From Mesorhizobium australicum (GTDB lineage: Bacteria > Pseudomonadota > Alphaproteobacteria > Rhizobiales > Rhizobiaceae), in assembly GCF_900177325.1 (NCBI RefSeq), contig NZ_FXBL01000004.1, positions 4,402,001 through 4,466,000 of the forward strand: a stretch of DNA of 64,000 nucleotides. Direction: 5' to 3'. Shown piece after piece: positions 17,692 to 27,008 of the stretch; within the stretch, counting starts at the first letter, position 1; each line of letters opens with the position of its first letter. A model generated the notes under the pieces. The model made no database searches, was not told the DNA's origin, and worked only from the letters and a program-made list of their open reading frames with translations. Position numbers and translations under genes: made by a program.

Positions 17692-19227
17692 ATGCACCTG
17701 AAACTGATAGCGGCCACGTTGGCCGCGATGTCACTCACCGCGGCGGCTTCGCATGCGCAGGAAAAGCCCTTGCGCATAGCGCTTCATTCCGACGTCGCCA
17801 GCATCGAGCCCGGCGTCAACCGCGACGGCAATTCCGACATGGTCCTCGCCCATGTCGTGGAAGGGTTGGTGGCGTTTGGAGACGACCTCTCCGTCAAGCC
17901 GATGCTGGCGGAAAGCTGGACCGTCAGCCAAGATGGCAAGGCGTACGATTTCAAGCTTCGCGAGGGTGTTGCCTTTCATGATGGAACGCCGCTAACCGGC
18001 AAAATCGTGAGCTGGAATTTCGAGCGCTATCTCGATCCGGCATCCAACTTCCAATGCCGCGGCCGATATGACGGCAGCATCGGCCCCGCGATCGAGAGCG
18101 TCGAGGCGACCGGAGAGCATTCCGTGCGTGTCACGTTCTCAAGTGCCGCGCCTAACTTCCTCATCACCATGGCCACCGTCCAGTGCACGCCATGGATTAT
18201 CGCGCCATCGTCGCTGGACGCCGCCGGCAAATTCCAGAAGCCGGTCGGCACCGGTCCCTACGTCTTCGCCGGGCAGGAACAGGGTCGCTATCTCGACCTG
18301 ACCCGCTTCGCGAACTATGCAGCCCTTCCGGGAGACCGCGACGGCTATGCCGGCAACAAGACGTCAAGCATCGAAACGCTGCGTTTCATGACAGTTCCCG
18401 ATGCGAGCACCCGCAGCAACGGTATTCAGGCCGGCGAGATCGACGTTATCGACGAGGTCGAGCCAAGCCTCGTGGACAGCCTCAAAGCGCGTGGGCTCAC
18501 CGTCGACATAACCCCGACGCCCGCCACGATGGTGCTTCAGTTGCAAACCCGCAAGATCGAGGATGTTCGCATTCGCCAGGCGATCGCCCATGCGCTCGAC
18601 CTGCCGCAGCTGACGGCCGCATTGGGCGGCGATCTCTTCCATCCGAACCCTTCGCTTCTGGCCGACGGCACCTACTACTACGACAATTCGGCCGCCGCCT
18701 GGCCGCAGCCCGATCTCGCGAAGGCCAAAGCCTTGCTCGCGGAAGCCGGCTACGACGGCCGCCCGATCAGCATCCTCGTCGCGAACCGCCAGAACCGTGT
18801 CCAGGTCGCCACCATCATCCAGGCGATGCTGGGCCAGGCCGGTATCAATACCACGCTCGACGTGCGCGACTGGGCGACCCAGCTCGACTACTATCGTCGC
18901 GGTGACTATGAGCTCGCCGTGTTCGCCTATTCGGCACGTCTCGATCCGCTGCTGTCGTTCCAATCGATGATCGGCAGCAAGGACGAGGAGCCGACCCGCA
19001 TGTGGGAATCGAAGGAGGCCGAAGCGTTGCTCGCCAAGGTCAGCGTTCTCAGCGATCCCCAAGCCCGTAAGCCCATCTTCTCGGAACTCAACGCCTTGAT
19101 GGGCAAGGATGTGCCGATATTGGGCCTGTTCAACCTCACGGTCGTCACAGCACTTGGCGCCGACATCGAAGGCTACAAAGGCTGGCCGGCGGGGATGCAC
19201 CGCTTCTGGGGCGTAACGCGCAAGTGA
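17692..19227 (+). CDS. Peptide/opine/nickel ABC importer solute-binding protein (family 5)
   Basis: A 511-residue periplasmic binding protein with a Sec signal (MHLKLIAATLAAMSLTAAAS, cleavage after SHAQ). It has the family-5 marks: PMLAESWTVSQDGKAYDFKL, REGVAFHDGTPL, and the later RIRQAIAHALDLPQL. I start at 17692 because GGGAG lies ten bases upstream; an ATG at 17677 would overlap that site. It is sixth in the operon, behind the hydrolase. The ligand is unknown. Confidence 0.9.
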   Translation: MHLKLIAATLAAMSLTAAASHAQEKPLRIALHSDVASIEPGVNRDGNSDMVLAHVVEGLVAFGDDLSVKPMLAESWTVSQDGKAYDFKLREGVAFHDGTPLTGKIVSWNFERYLDPASNFQCRGRYDGSIGPAIESVEATGEHSVRVTFSSAAPNFLITMATVQCTPWIIAPSSLDAAGKFQKPVGTGPYVFAGQEQGRYLDLTRFANYAALPGDRDGYAGNKTSSIETLRFMTVPDASTRSNGIQAGEIDVIDEVEPSLVDSLKARGLTVDITPTPATMVLQLQTRKIEDVRIRQAIAHALDLPQLTAALGGDLFHPNPSLLADGTYYYDNSAAAWPQPDLAKAKALLAEAGYDGRPISILVANRQNRVQVATIIQAMLGQAGINTTLDVRDWATQLDYYRRGDYELAVFAYSARLDPLLSFQSMIGSKDEEPTRMWESKEAEALLAKVSVLSDPQARKPIFSELNALMGKDVPILGLFNLTVVTALGADIEGYKGWPAGMHRFWGVTRK

Positions 19228-19381
19228 GGGCCAGCAAGCCCGCCTTCGACATAACGAACAAGGGCCTCGACCGCACGACGACCAACCAGGCGACGCTTGC
19301 GAAGTAGTCGCCGCGGAGGCATCCCGAGCCCCCGGAAGCGATGGCAACGGCTGCCAGGCAGGACGAGGGACACGAGACATG

Positions 19382-19430
19382 GCGGTGGCTCGCGCCACCG
19401 CGAGCTGGAGGGCGCGATGCGCCTTCCAGC
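19382..19430. repeat. Two adjacent GC-rich hairpins in the gap 19228-19478
   Basis: In the 251-base gap after the binding-protein gene, two stem-loops stand side by side. The first is GCGGTGGC-TCGC-GCCACCGC (19382-19401). The second has 12-base arms GCTGGAGGGCGC/GCGCCTTCCAGC (19404-19415 and 19419-19430) with one G-T pair and a GAT loop. No T-run follows, so they look more like an mRNA-processing or palindromic repeat unit than a simple terminator. The rest of the gap holds nothing I recognise. Confidence 0.5.
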
Positions 19431-19478
19431 CGCATGGGTAGCGCTGCCGCTTTACCACGACACCGAGGATTGACCGAT

Positions 19479-20399
19479 ATGAGCACCAAAACGCTGAGAG
19501 CGCTGGTCGCCGACCCGAACGTCTCCATTCCCGACATCGGCCTCGCGCTGTCGCGGCAACTGGAGACATGGTCCGATCGTGAAGCGCTGGCGCTCCTCGA
19601 TAGCCTGTCGGTCGGCACGCCGCTGGCGGATCGGCTCGCCACGATCGCGCCGGAAATGCTGACGGCTGTTCTGCGATCAGGCGCGGGTCTTCCCGCCAGT
19701 CCGCATTCGGCGGCGATCGCAGCATGGATCGCCGCCAACCCTGCCCGCTGGAGCAAGGTGCTGTCGCCCGACGCGCGCGAATGGAGCAGGCTCGTCGTAT
19801 CGCTCGGCGGCGCGCAGTCGGACATCGCTTTCGCCTCGGCGCGACAGGATCGCGAAACCTCGCAGCGCCTTTACGACGCCACCATGGCAAACGCCGGCGC
19901 AACGCTCGCCATCGGCACATGGATGGAGCATCGTACGGTCTACTCCACCGACAACTACCTGTCGGTGCTGGTGCCAGGCACGCGCCGCGACCACCACCTG
20001 GGATATGACCTCTTTGCCCCCGCCCTGACGCCGCTCTACATGCCGATGCCGGGCACGGTCGTGCAGGCGGGCATCATCGATGAACGCCTCGACTATGGCG
20101 GCTTTCTCGTCACGCGCCACGAAATCGCGCCCAGTGTGGCGTTTTTCGCGCTATGGGGACATCTGTCGCATGACTCCGCCCGCCGCTGGTCGCCCGGCGA
20201 CAACGTACCGGAAGATGCAGAACTCGCGCGGATGGGCGATTTCGAAGAAAACGGCTGGTGGCTGCCCCATCTCCACCTGCAGCTGTCAACACTCGAATTC
20301 TCCGACTTCAGAAAGATGCCCGGCGTCGGCGAGGCAGCATGCAGGCCCCTTTGGACCGAGATTTTCCCGAATCCCTGGCACTTGGTTCTCGGCGATTGA
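19479..20399 (+). CDS. M23-like (LytM-fold) metallopeptidase-type protein
   Basis: A 306-residue protein without a signal peptide. The C-terminal half carries an M23/LytM pattern: HHLGYDLFAP (His and Asp zinc ligands, about 171-180), LWGHLSHD, and WLPHLHLQLS (HxH). The block ENGWWLPHLHLQ closely resembles the M23 module found between kinase-like and class-III aminotransferase domains in some large cytoplasmic proteins. Here it stands alone with a helical N-terminal part of about 150 residues. Start ATG 19479 has only GAGG 13 bases upstream. It is the last gene of the importer operon or a separate unit behind two hairpins. A peptide-cleaving role is possible. Confidence 0.65.
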   Translation: MSTKTLRALVADPNVSIPDIGLALSRQLETWSDREALALLDSLSVGTPLADRLATIAPEMLTAVLRSGAGLPASPHSAAIAAWIAANPARWSKVLSPDAREWSRLVVSLGGAQSDIAFASARQDRETSQRLYDATMANAGATLAIGTWMEHRTVYSTDNYLSVLVPGTRRDHHLGYDLFAPALTPLYMPMPGTVVQAGIIDERLDYGGFLVTRHEIAPSVAFFALWGHLSHDSARRWSPGDNVPEDAELARMGDFEENGWWLPHLHLQLSTLEFSDFRKMPGVGEAACRPLWTEIFPNPWHLVLGD

Positions 20400-20525
20400 C
20401 GAATGCGCCATCACAACAACTTGCGCTGACAGAGCCGAGGCGCCGCTCATTACCCTAAGACATGCAAGTCCCTTCCACGGCGCGCTCCAACTCCTGTGCG
20501 CTGACGCGCCCGTGCAGTTAAGGCT

Positions 20526-21845
20526 CTATTTCCAGTGGCGGGCAATGTCCGATGCCGCGCGCTCGCCGCTTGCCGCAGCCCCCGTTATCAGTGACTGCGC
20601 AAGGTAGTCGCCGCAGAAATAGACCCTGCGCCGCGCCACCGATTGACGGTTCCGGAAATCGGCGACGGCGCGGGCATAGCCGGGATAGAAGACCGGCAGC
20701 TTTCGCGCGATCCACTGGTTGTGGACGTCGACGCAGTCACGATCCAGCGTCGGATAAAGCGAGCGCACCCTTTCTCCGACGAGTTCGTCCAACCTGTCGG
20801 TCATGCCGCGCTCCAATGCCTGCTCGACCGCCTCCGGCGACAGCTGCGCATAGAGCTGGGGAACCTGTCCCGTCGCCTCGTTGCCCGGAACCTGCTGCCA
20901 TGTGGCGATTGGACCGGAAGCGGCGCGCGTGAAGAAACTCATCGCCGGAGCAAGCTGGCGGTTGAGCCGGTAGTGGACGATGCCCAGCGCATTGTAACGC
21001 ACGCCGGAAAAGAAGCTGCGGTCCTCGGCGGAAAGGCCCGGAAAGAGCGCCGCCGCGAGCGAGCCTTCGGTCGCGCAGACGACGAGGTCGGCCTCGTACG
21101 TCACCGCCTCGCCTTGCCGCTCGGCATGGATAAGGCAAGGACCGTTCTCGCGCGTCTCGACCGAAACGACCCGTGTGCCGAGCGCAAGATCCACTCCTGC
21201 AGCTAGAGCTTCCGGTAGCTTGCCCATTCCTCCGGCCAGCACATGAACCGTGTCGCGTCCGACGAGGTGCGGCGTGACCGACGCGAAGAACGCCGCCGAA
21301 ATGTCCTCGGCGTTCCAGCTGCGGGTGCCGCGGAACACGGGCTCGATCATCCGCTCGAGAACGCGGGGCCCGAGCGCATCGCGGATATGGTCGGCCAGCG
21401 TGACTCCATCGGCAGCCAGGGCAGAGGCCGCATCGTCCGGATCGGTCCGATTGCGCGCGGCCAGCATCTTCAGCCCGAACGGCAGGAAGCGGAGCCGCTC
21501 CATGACCGAAAGCCCGGGCGTGAAGAGGCTCTTGACGCCGGGCATCAGCTCCACGGTCCATTTCCCGTCGACGTCGCGGCATTCGGCCGAGAGACCGCGC
21601 ACCGGGATCAGAGCCGATGCAAGACCGATTTCCTTGAGCAGCGCATTGAACGGGCGGCTGAAGGCGTAAAGGAGACGAGCGCCGGCATTGAAGCGGATAC
21701 CGCGAACCTCCCGGTCGCCCACACGTCCCCCCACGGTTTCCGCTGCTTCCAGCACACGCACGGAATGCCCCGCCTGCACCAGTCTGCGTGCGGCGACGAG
21801 CCCTGAAATGCCCGCCCCGATGACGACTATGGTCCTTGCGCTCAC
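20526..21845 (-). CDS. FAD-dependent amine oxidase / protoporphyrinogen-oxidase-like oxidoreductase
   Basis: A 439-residue flavoprotein. The Rossmann motif is VVIGAGISGLVAARRL (about 7-22), followed by GGRVG and NAGARLLY, the FAD-binding signature of the amine oxidase/PPOX/desaturase superfamily. RRRVYFCGDYLAQSLITGAA near the C-terminus is the second FAD site. Its start overlaps the stop of the ThDP enzyme gene by four bases, so the two are co-translated. True HemY is unlikely because the partner is not a haem gene. The substrate is unknown; an amine or a saturated ring compound is plausible. Confidence 0.78.
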   Translation of the reverse strand: MSARTIVVIGAGISGLVAARRLVQAGHSVRVLEAAETVGGRVGDREVRGIRFNAGARLLYAFSRPFNALLKEIGLASALIPVRGLSAECRDVDGKWTVELMPGVKSLFTPGLSVMERLRFLPFGLKMLAARNRTDPDDAASALAADGVTLADHIRDALGPRVLERMIEPVFRGTRSWNAEDISAAFFASVTPHLVGRDTVHVLAGGMGKLPEALAAGVDLALGTRVVSVETRENGPCLIHAERQGEAVTYEADLVVCATEGSLAAALFPGLSAEDRSFFSGVRYNALGIVHYRLNRQLAPAMSFFTRAASGPIATWQQVPGNEATGQVPQLYAQLSPEAVEQALERGMTDRLDELVGERVRSLYPTLDRDCVDVHNQWIARKLPVFYPGYARAVADFRNRQSVARRRVYFCGDYLAQSLITGAAASGERAASDIARHWK

Positions 21846-23488
21846 GGCCGCAACGCCTCCGGTCCAGTCACGAGTTCAATCAGCGCCGGTCCGTTCTGAT
21901 CCAGGGCTGCCACCAGCGCGGCGGGAAACTGCTCCGTCTGCTCGACCCGGATTCCCAACGCGCCGAAGGAGCGCGCATAAGCGGCGAAATCGATCGCCGG
22001 CAGGTCCGTTCCAACCGTGCGGCCGAACTGTCTCGACTGGCTGGCCGCGATGGCTCCGTAGCGGCTGTTGTTGACGACAATCATCGTCACCGGCAGTTGG
22101 TAAAGTACCGCAGTGGCGAGTTCCTCGCCATGCATCAGGAAACAGCCATCGCCTGCCATACCGACCACGTGCCGGCCGGGAAAGGCGGCCTGAACACCGA
22201 TAGCCGCCGGCAGCCCGTACCCCATGGCTCCGCTCTTGGGGCCGAGCTGGGTGCCGTAAAGAGCGTGCGGGAAATACCGCTGTGGCCAATGCGCATAGGC
22301 GCCGGCGCCCACGGTCAGAACGGCATCCGGCGGCAACGCCGCCCGCAGAGTTCGACAGATCTCATGCATATCCAGCGGACCTTTGCCCGGCTGCCCGGTC
22401 GTAAACGTCTCGCGCATGGCGCGCAGCGGCCCACTCCAGGACGTCCAGTTCGGCATCTCATGAGAGCCAAGCGCGCGCATCAGAGGCTCGAACAGGGTTT
22501 CGGCAACGGCGCAGACTGGCATGGTCGGCCGATAGACGCGGTTGAGTTCACCTGCGTCGGGATGGACGTGGATCAGCTTCTGCGTCGGCTGAGGCGCGTC
22601 CAGCAGCCGAAAGCCTTCAAAGATGCCGGCACCGAACGTGTTGATCTCGCCCAGGCGCATTCCGGCCACCACGACGACGTCCGCGCGAGCAACCGCCTCG
22701 AGAATGGCGGGATCGGCCCCGATGCCCAGTTCGCCCACGAAATAGGGATGGTCCGCCGGCATCAGGTCCCGTCGCCGATAGGAGGTCACAACGGGGATTC
22801 CGACACTCATGGAGAACGCCGAAAGCGCCGCGACCCCATTCTGCGACCATCCTGTACCGCCGACGATCAGGATCGGGTTCTCCGAAGCCGCGAGCATGGA
22901 GGCGACAGCTTCGGCCTGCGCGGTCGATACCTCTGCCCGAGGCACGAACGGCGGCAGCAGTACCGGCGCGGTGGTCGTCTGGCTCCAGACATCCTCCGTG
23001 ACAGCAAGGACGACGGGCCCGCGCTGTCCCGTCATGGCGGTCGCCCATGCACGCGACAGAAGCTCGGGGAGACGTCTGGCATCGGTGCAGGTTCCGATCC
23101 ATTTCGCAACGGGAGCGAATGCGATTGAAAAGTCATTGTCGAGAAATGCCTCGCGACCCGCCTGCCTCAAGGGAGGCTGGCCCACGATCAGGATCATGGG
23201 TGCAGCGTCGGTGAAGGCGGTGTGCAAGGCCAGCGAGGTATTCAGCGCGCCGGGCGCTCGTCCGGCAAGACAGATGCCTGGCCGGTTGCGCAACTGCCCC
23301 GCAGCCTGCGCCATATAGGCCATCCCGCCCTCGTGGCGGCAGGAGATCAGCTGAATGCCCGCACCGTCGGCGGCATCGAGCGCCTCCAATATCCCCTCGC
23401 CGGGAACGTGAAAGACCGGGCCGCAATCCCATGCCTTGAGCGTCTGCGCAAAGAGCTGCGCTCCCGTGATGTCGGCAAGTCCAGTCAT
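21842..23488 (-). CDS. Thiamine-diphosphate-dependent enzyme (acetolactate synthase/benzoylformate decarboxylase superfamily)
   Basis: A 548-residue three-domain ThDP protein. The catalytic Glu lies in CRHEGGMAYMAQ (about E53). The central domain runs about 190-330. The cofactor motif GDGCFLMHGEELAT through IVVNN lies near 435-465. It is shorter than biosynthetic acetolactate synthase and has no small subunit beside it, so a catabolic decarboxylase or carboligase is more likely. It is first in a two-gene unit with an FAD oxidoreductase and divergent from the second importer operon (211-base gap, no clear operator). Reaction unknown. Confidence 0.82.
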   Translation of the reverse strand: MTGLADITGAQLFAQTLKAWDCGPVFHVPGEGILEALDAADGAGIQLISCRHEGGMAYMAQAAGQLRNRPGICLAGRAPGALNTSLALHTAFTDAAPMILIVGQPPLRQAGREAFLDNDFSIAFAPVAKWIGTCTDARRLPELLSRAWATAMTGQRGPVVLAVTEDVWSQTTTAPVLLPPFVPRAEVSTAQAEAVASMLAASENPILIVGGTGWSQNGVAALSAFSMSVGIPVVTSYRRRDLMPADHPYFVGELGIGADPAILEAVARADVVVVAGMRLGEINTFGAGIFEGFRLLDAPQPTQKLIHVHPDAGELNRVYRPTMPVCAVAETLFEPLMRALGSHEMPNWTSWSGPLRAMRETFTTGQPGKGPLDMHEICRTLRAALPPDAVLTVGAGAYAHWPQRYFPHALYGTQLGPKSGAMGYGLPAAIGVQAAFPGRHVVGMAGDGCFLMHGEELATAVLYQLPVTMIVVNNSRYGAIAASQSRQFGRTVGTDLPAIDFAAYARSFGALGIRVEQTEQFPAALVAALDQNGPALIELVTGPEALRP

Positions 23489-23698
23489 AGCGGCGTCCTT
23501 TCATCTCCGATCAATGCAGCAAGCCGAAGGCGAGCCGCAACACGGTGCAGCGCCGGCATTGTCCGGAATGGGCGGATTTCGAAAAAACGAGACCCATAAG
23601 AGAAAGCCGCGGCCCTAGCGAGATCGAGCCGGCTATCGATACTGCGACCCAGCGAAAGCTACGCATGAAACGTTTGCCCGACTGGATTGGAGCGCGAG

Positions 23699-25303
23699 AT
23701 GAGTGACGTTAGCACGACCGCCATGACGATAAATCGCCGCTACCTGCTGGCCGGCTCAGCGGCCCTGCTGGCCGGAAGCCTCATGCCACTCGCCGCGTCT
23801 GCCGCGGGCGGCAGCCTGGTCATGACCATCAATCCCGAGCCGAACGCCATGTTGAGCGCCTTCAACACTGCCTCTCCGGTAGCGGTCATCTCAGGCAAGA
23901 TGACCGAGGGTCTGATCAGTTACGATTTCGACCTCAAGCCGCAGCCGGAGCTGGCGACCTCGTGGGAAGTGGCGCCGGACGGCCTGTCCATGACCTTCAA
24001 GCTGCGCGACGGAGTCAATTGGCATGACGGCAAGCCATTCAGTTCGGCCGACGTGGCCTATTCAATCATGGAAATCCTCAAGCAGCACCATCCGCGCGGC
24101 CGCGGCACCTTCGCCAAGGTGACCGCCGTAGAGACGCCGGACCCGCTGACCGCCATCGTCAAACTCAGCCAGGCGACCCCTGCCCTGCTATATGCGCTGG
24201 CCGGATGGGAGTCGCCGATGGTGCCGAAACATGTCTACGAAGGCACCGATATTCTGAAGAACCCCGCGAACAATGCGCCAATCGGCACAGGCCCTTTCAA
24301 GTTCGTCGAATGGCAGCGCGGCAGCCATATCGTTCTGGAAAAGAACCCCGACTACTGAGACGCCGGCAAGCCGCTCCTCGACAAGCTGGTGGTGCGGATC
24401 TACTCCGACCCGAGCGCCCGCGTCGCCGCTTTCGAGGCGGGCGAATTGAACCTGGGCGGCGATGGTCCGATCCCCCTCAACGAAGTCAAGCGTTTCCAGG
24501 ACAATCCGGCGTTCAAGGTCGAGACGCGCGGCACGGAAATGAACAACAGCCTCGACGTGCTGGAAACCAACCTGCGCAACGAGCACCTCGCCAAGCTCGA
24601 CGTTCGCAAGGCGATGATGCACGCCATCGACCGCGACGCCATGATGAGGATCGTCTGGTACGGCCTCGCCGAGCCGCTGTCCGGACCGATTCCGCAGACG
24701 TTGCCACATTTCTACAGCGCCGATGTTCCGTCTTATCCGTTCGACACCGCCAGGGCGGAGGAACTGCTCGATGGTGCAGGCTATGCAAAAGACGCGGATG
24801 GAACCCGCTTCAAGCTCCGCCTGGTCTACCCGACGACCGGCGACACCTATGAGCGGGCTGGACAGTTCCTGCGCCAGCAGCTGCGCAAGGTAGGTATCGA
24901 ACTGGAGCTGCAGGCGGCGGATGTGCCATCCTTCATCCGGAAGGTCTATGGCGAATACGATTTCGACCTCTCGATGTTCCCGGCATCGGTGACTGCGGAC
25001 CCCTCGATCGGTTTGCAGCGGTTCTACCATTCCGCCGCGATCAAGCAGGGCACGCCCTTCGTCAACGCGTCGAGCTACAGCAACCCGGAGATGGACGACG
25101 TGCTGTCCAAGGCGGCGGTCGAGCCGGACGTGGCCAAGCGCGCGGACCTGTTCAAACGGTTCCAGCAGATCGCCATGACGGATCTCCCGATCCTTCCTCT
25201 GGCAAGGCCGGTCTACGTGACGGTCGCCAGCGCCAATGTGCGCGACTTCGTCACCGGACCGGAAGGTGTCCGCAGCCGTTATGCGACGCTGACGCTGGGG
25301 TGA
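23699..25303 (+). pseudogene. Peptide/opine/nickel ABC solute-binding protein interrupted by one in-frame TGA
   Basis: From ATG 23699 (GGAG seven bases upstream) the frame encodes a twin-arginine-like signal (INRRYLLAGSAALLAG) and a family-5 binding protein, with ELATSWEVAPDGLSMTFKL and RDGVNWHDGKPF. It stops at TGA 24356-24358 in KNPDY-stop-DAGKPLLDKL. Homologues have Trp there (NPDYW), so TGG to TGA is the simplest change. The same frame then runs intact to 25303 with all C-terminal family blocks. Read through, the protein is 534 residues. The rest of the operon is open and its GTGA junction is kept, so the mutation is recent, is read through, or is a sequence error. If real, the importer lacks its own binding protein. 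Confidence 0.85.
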
Positions 25304-26001
25304 TCGAACAACTGCCCATCGTCGGAGTGATAATGCTCCGCACGGCATTTCCGCGCCCTCCTGGCGACATCGGGAACCCGAAAACTTTCGGGTCCCGCGT
25401 CGTGTATGAGGTCGTGGAGGGTGCGACTGTGGCCCGCGTTTTGGATGAGGACACTTGGGACGGTGCACTTTCGGCTTCGTTCGCCGAGGCCCGCGACGGC
25501 CTAATCGCCCGGGGCGCCGGGATTGTCACTACATCCTGCGGCGCTCTCGCGGTGCACCAGCAATGGCTGGCAAGGGATTGCCCCGTCCCGCTAACAACGT
25601 CCGCTTTGCTGCAACTGCCGCGGCGCATCGCCGAGTTCGGCTCGGTCGGTGTGATGGCAATGGACAGCAGAAGCATCGGCCCGCGCCATCTCGCGGCCGC
25701 CAATGCGCCGGCCGACATTCCTCTGATCGGGCTGGAGCAAGGTGCTGAGCTTTACCCGGTGCTGCGTGCGAACAGGCCGGACGTGCCGTTGGATTCAGCC
25801 CGCGCAGAGGCCGACGTGGTGGAGGCCGGACGTCGGCTGCTCGCTGAAAATCCCGGGCTGCGCGCCATCGTCCTCGAGTGCACGAACCTACCTCCCTATC
25901 GCGCCGCGCTGTCGCAAGCGCTCGGCATACCGGTCTTCGACATACTCACCTGGCTGGAGGAGGTCTGGCACGAGGCTGAAACCTCGCACCTAAAGCACTG
26001 A
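25300..26001 (+). CDS. Aspartate/glutamate racemase-like protein
   Basis: A 233-residue protein of the Asp/Glu/hydantoin racemase superfamily. It shows the paired cysteines of the two-base mechanism, one in VTTSCGAL (about residue 80) and one in LECTNLPPY (about 193). It starts with GTG at 25300, overlapping the binding-protein stop by GTGA, and ends sharing one base with the next permease start. Being inside an importer operon it probably acts on the imported amino acid or derivative (racemase, hydantoin racemase or maleate-isomerase-like). Exact function is not readable. Confidence 0.72.
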   Translation: MIEQLPIVGVIMLRTAFPRPPGDIGNPKTFGSRVVYEVVEGATVARVLDEDTWDGALSASFAEARDGLIARGAGIVTTSCGALAVHQQWLARDCPVPLTTSALLQLPRRIAEFGSVGVMAMDSRSIGPRHLAAANAPADIPLIGLEQGAELYPVLRANRPDVPLDSARAEADVVEAGRRLLAENPGLRAIVLECTNLPPYRAALSQALGIPVFDILTWLEEVWHEAETSHLKH

Positions 26002-27008
26002 TGGACAGAAACGACATGTCAGCAAGGCGACGAAAACTGCCACTTCGCTTCATCGGCAAGAGAATTCTGCAGGCGACGCTGACTATCCTCGGCATCGCGA
26101 TCATTAATTTCCTTCTGCTTCAGCTGGCGCCCGGAGACGCGGCCGACGCCCTGGCCGGAGAAGCCGGCACCGCGGATGCCGAGTACCTGGCCAATCTCAG
26201 GCGGGAGTTCGGTCTCGACCGTCCATTGTGGGAGCAACTCGCCGCCTTCCTGATGCGGATCGCCACGTTCGACCTCGGCTATTCCTTTCGCTATGGCGAG
26301 AATGTCTCGACGCTGATCTGGGACAGGCTGCCGGCGACGCTGCTGCTGATGGCCACCAGCATCGTCCTCGCCCTCGTGCTGGGAATCCTCTTCGGCGTAA
26401 CCGCGGCTCGGCACTTCAACCGGCTGCCGGACAGGCTGATTTCACTTGGAGCCCTCCTGTTCTATGCCACGCCGCCATTCTGGATCGGACTGATGATGAT
26501 CCTCGTATTCTCGGTCTGGCTCGGCTTAACGCCCACTGGTGGCATGCACGACATTACTGCCGAAGGCTCCGGCATCGCCGGCGCGCTCGACGTGGCTTGG
26601 CATCTCTTACTGCCGGCACTGACGCAGGCTTTCTTCTATCTGGCAATCTACACTCGGCTGGTCCGGGCAGGCATGCTCGATGTGCTGAACCTCGACTACA
26701 TGAGGGTGGCTCGCGCCAAAGGCATCTCGGAGCGGCGGATTGCGTATCGCCACGCCTTGCGCAATGCCGTGCTGCCGCTGATCACCGTGGTGGGAACCAA
26801 TATCGGCGGCTTTCTGGGCGGCGCCGTCCTGACCGAGACGGTGTTCTCATGGCCTGGCATCGGTCGACTCATGTTCGACGCCATGTTCCAGCGGGACCTC
26901 AATCTGCTGCTGTCGATCCTGGTGCTCAGCTCGATCTTCGTCGTTCTGGCAAACCTGATCGTGGACCTTCTCTATCCGGTCATAAATCCAACGGTCGAAC
27001 TGCGTTGA
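26001..27008 (+). CDS. Second peptide-type ABC importer permease, DppB-like
   Basis: A 335-residue permease. After a basic start it has FIGKRILQATLTILGIAIIN, then LLLQLAPGDAADALAGEAG (DppB signature). The EAA loop is YMRVARAKGISERRIAYRHA, with GAVLTETVFSWPGIGRLMFD near the end. The ATG at 26001 shares a base with the upstream TGA; an internal ATG six codons later is possible. Confidence 0.92.
   Translation: MDRNDMSARRRKLPLRFIGKRILQATLTILGIAIINFLLLQLAPGDAADALAGEAGTADAEYLANLRREFGLDRPLWEQLAAFLMRIATFDLGYSFRYGENVSTLIWDRLPATLLLMATSIVLALVLGILFGVTAARHFNRLPDRLISLGALLFYATPPFWIGLMMILVFSVWLGLTPTGGMHDITAEGSGIAGALDVAWHLLLPALTQAFFYLAIYTRLVRAGMLDVLNLDYMRVARAKGISERRIAYRHALRNAVLPLITVVGTNIGGFLGGAVLTETVFSWPGIGRLMFDAMFQRDLNLLLSILVLSSIFVVLANLIVDLLYPVINPTVELR

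Noticed and set aside
18364..19920. Open frame of 518 codons on the minus strand over the binding-protein and M23-like genes
   Set aside because: Same reasoning: no motif, skewed composition, and it is antisense to genes with clear family blocks.
20526..21845. FAD oxidoreductase as HemY/protoporphyrinogen oxidase
   Set aside because: No haem gene is near, and the coupled partner is a ThDP enzyme. The similarity is at superfamily level only.
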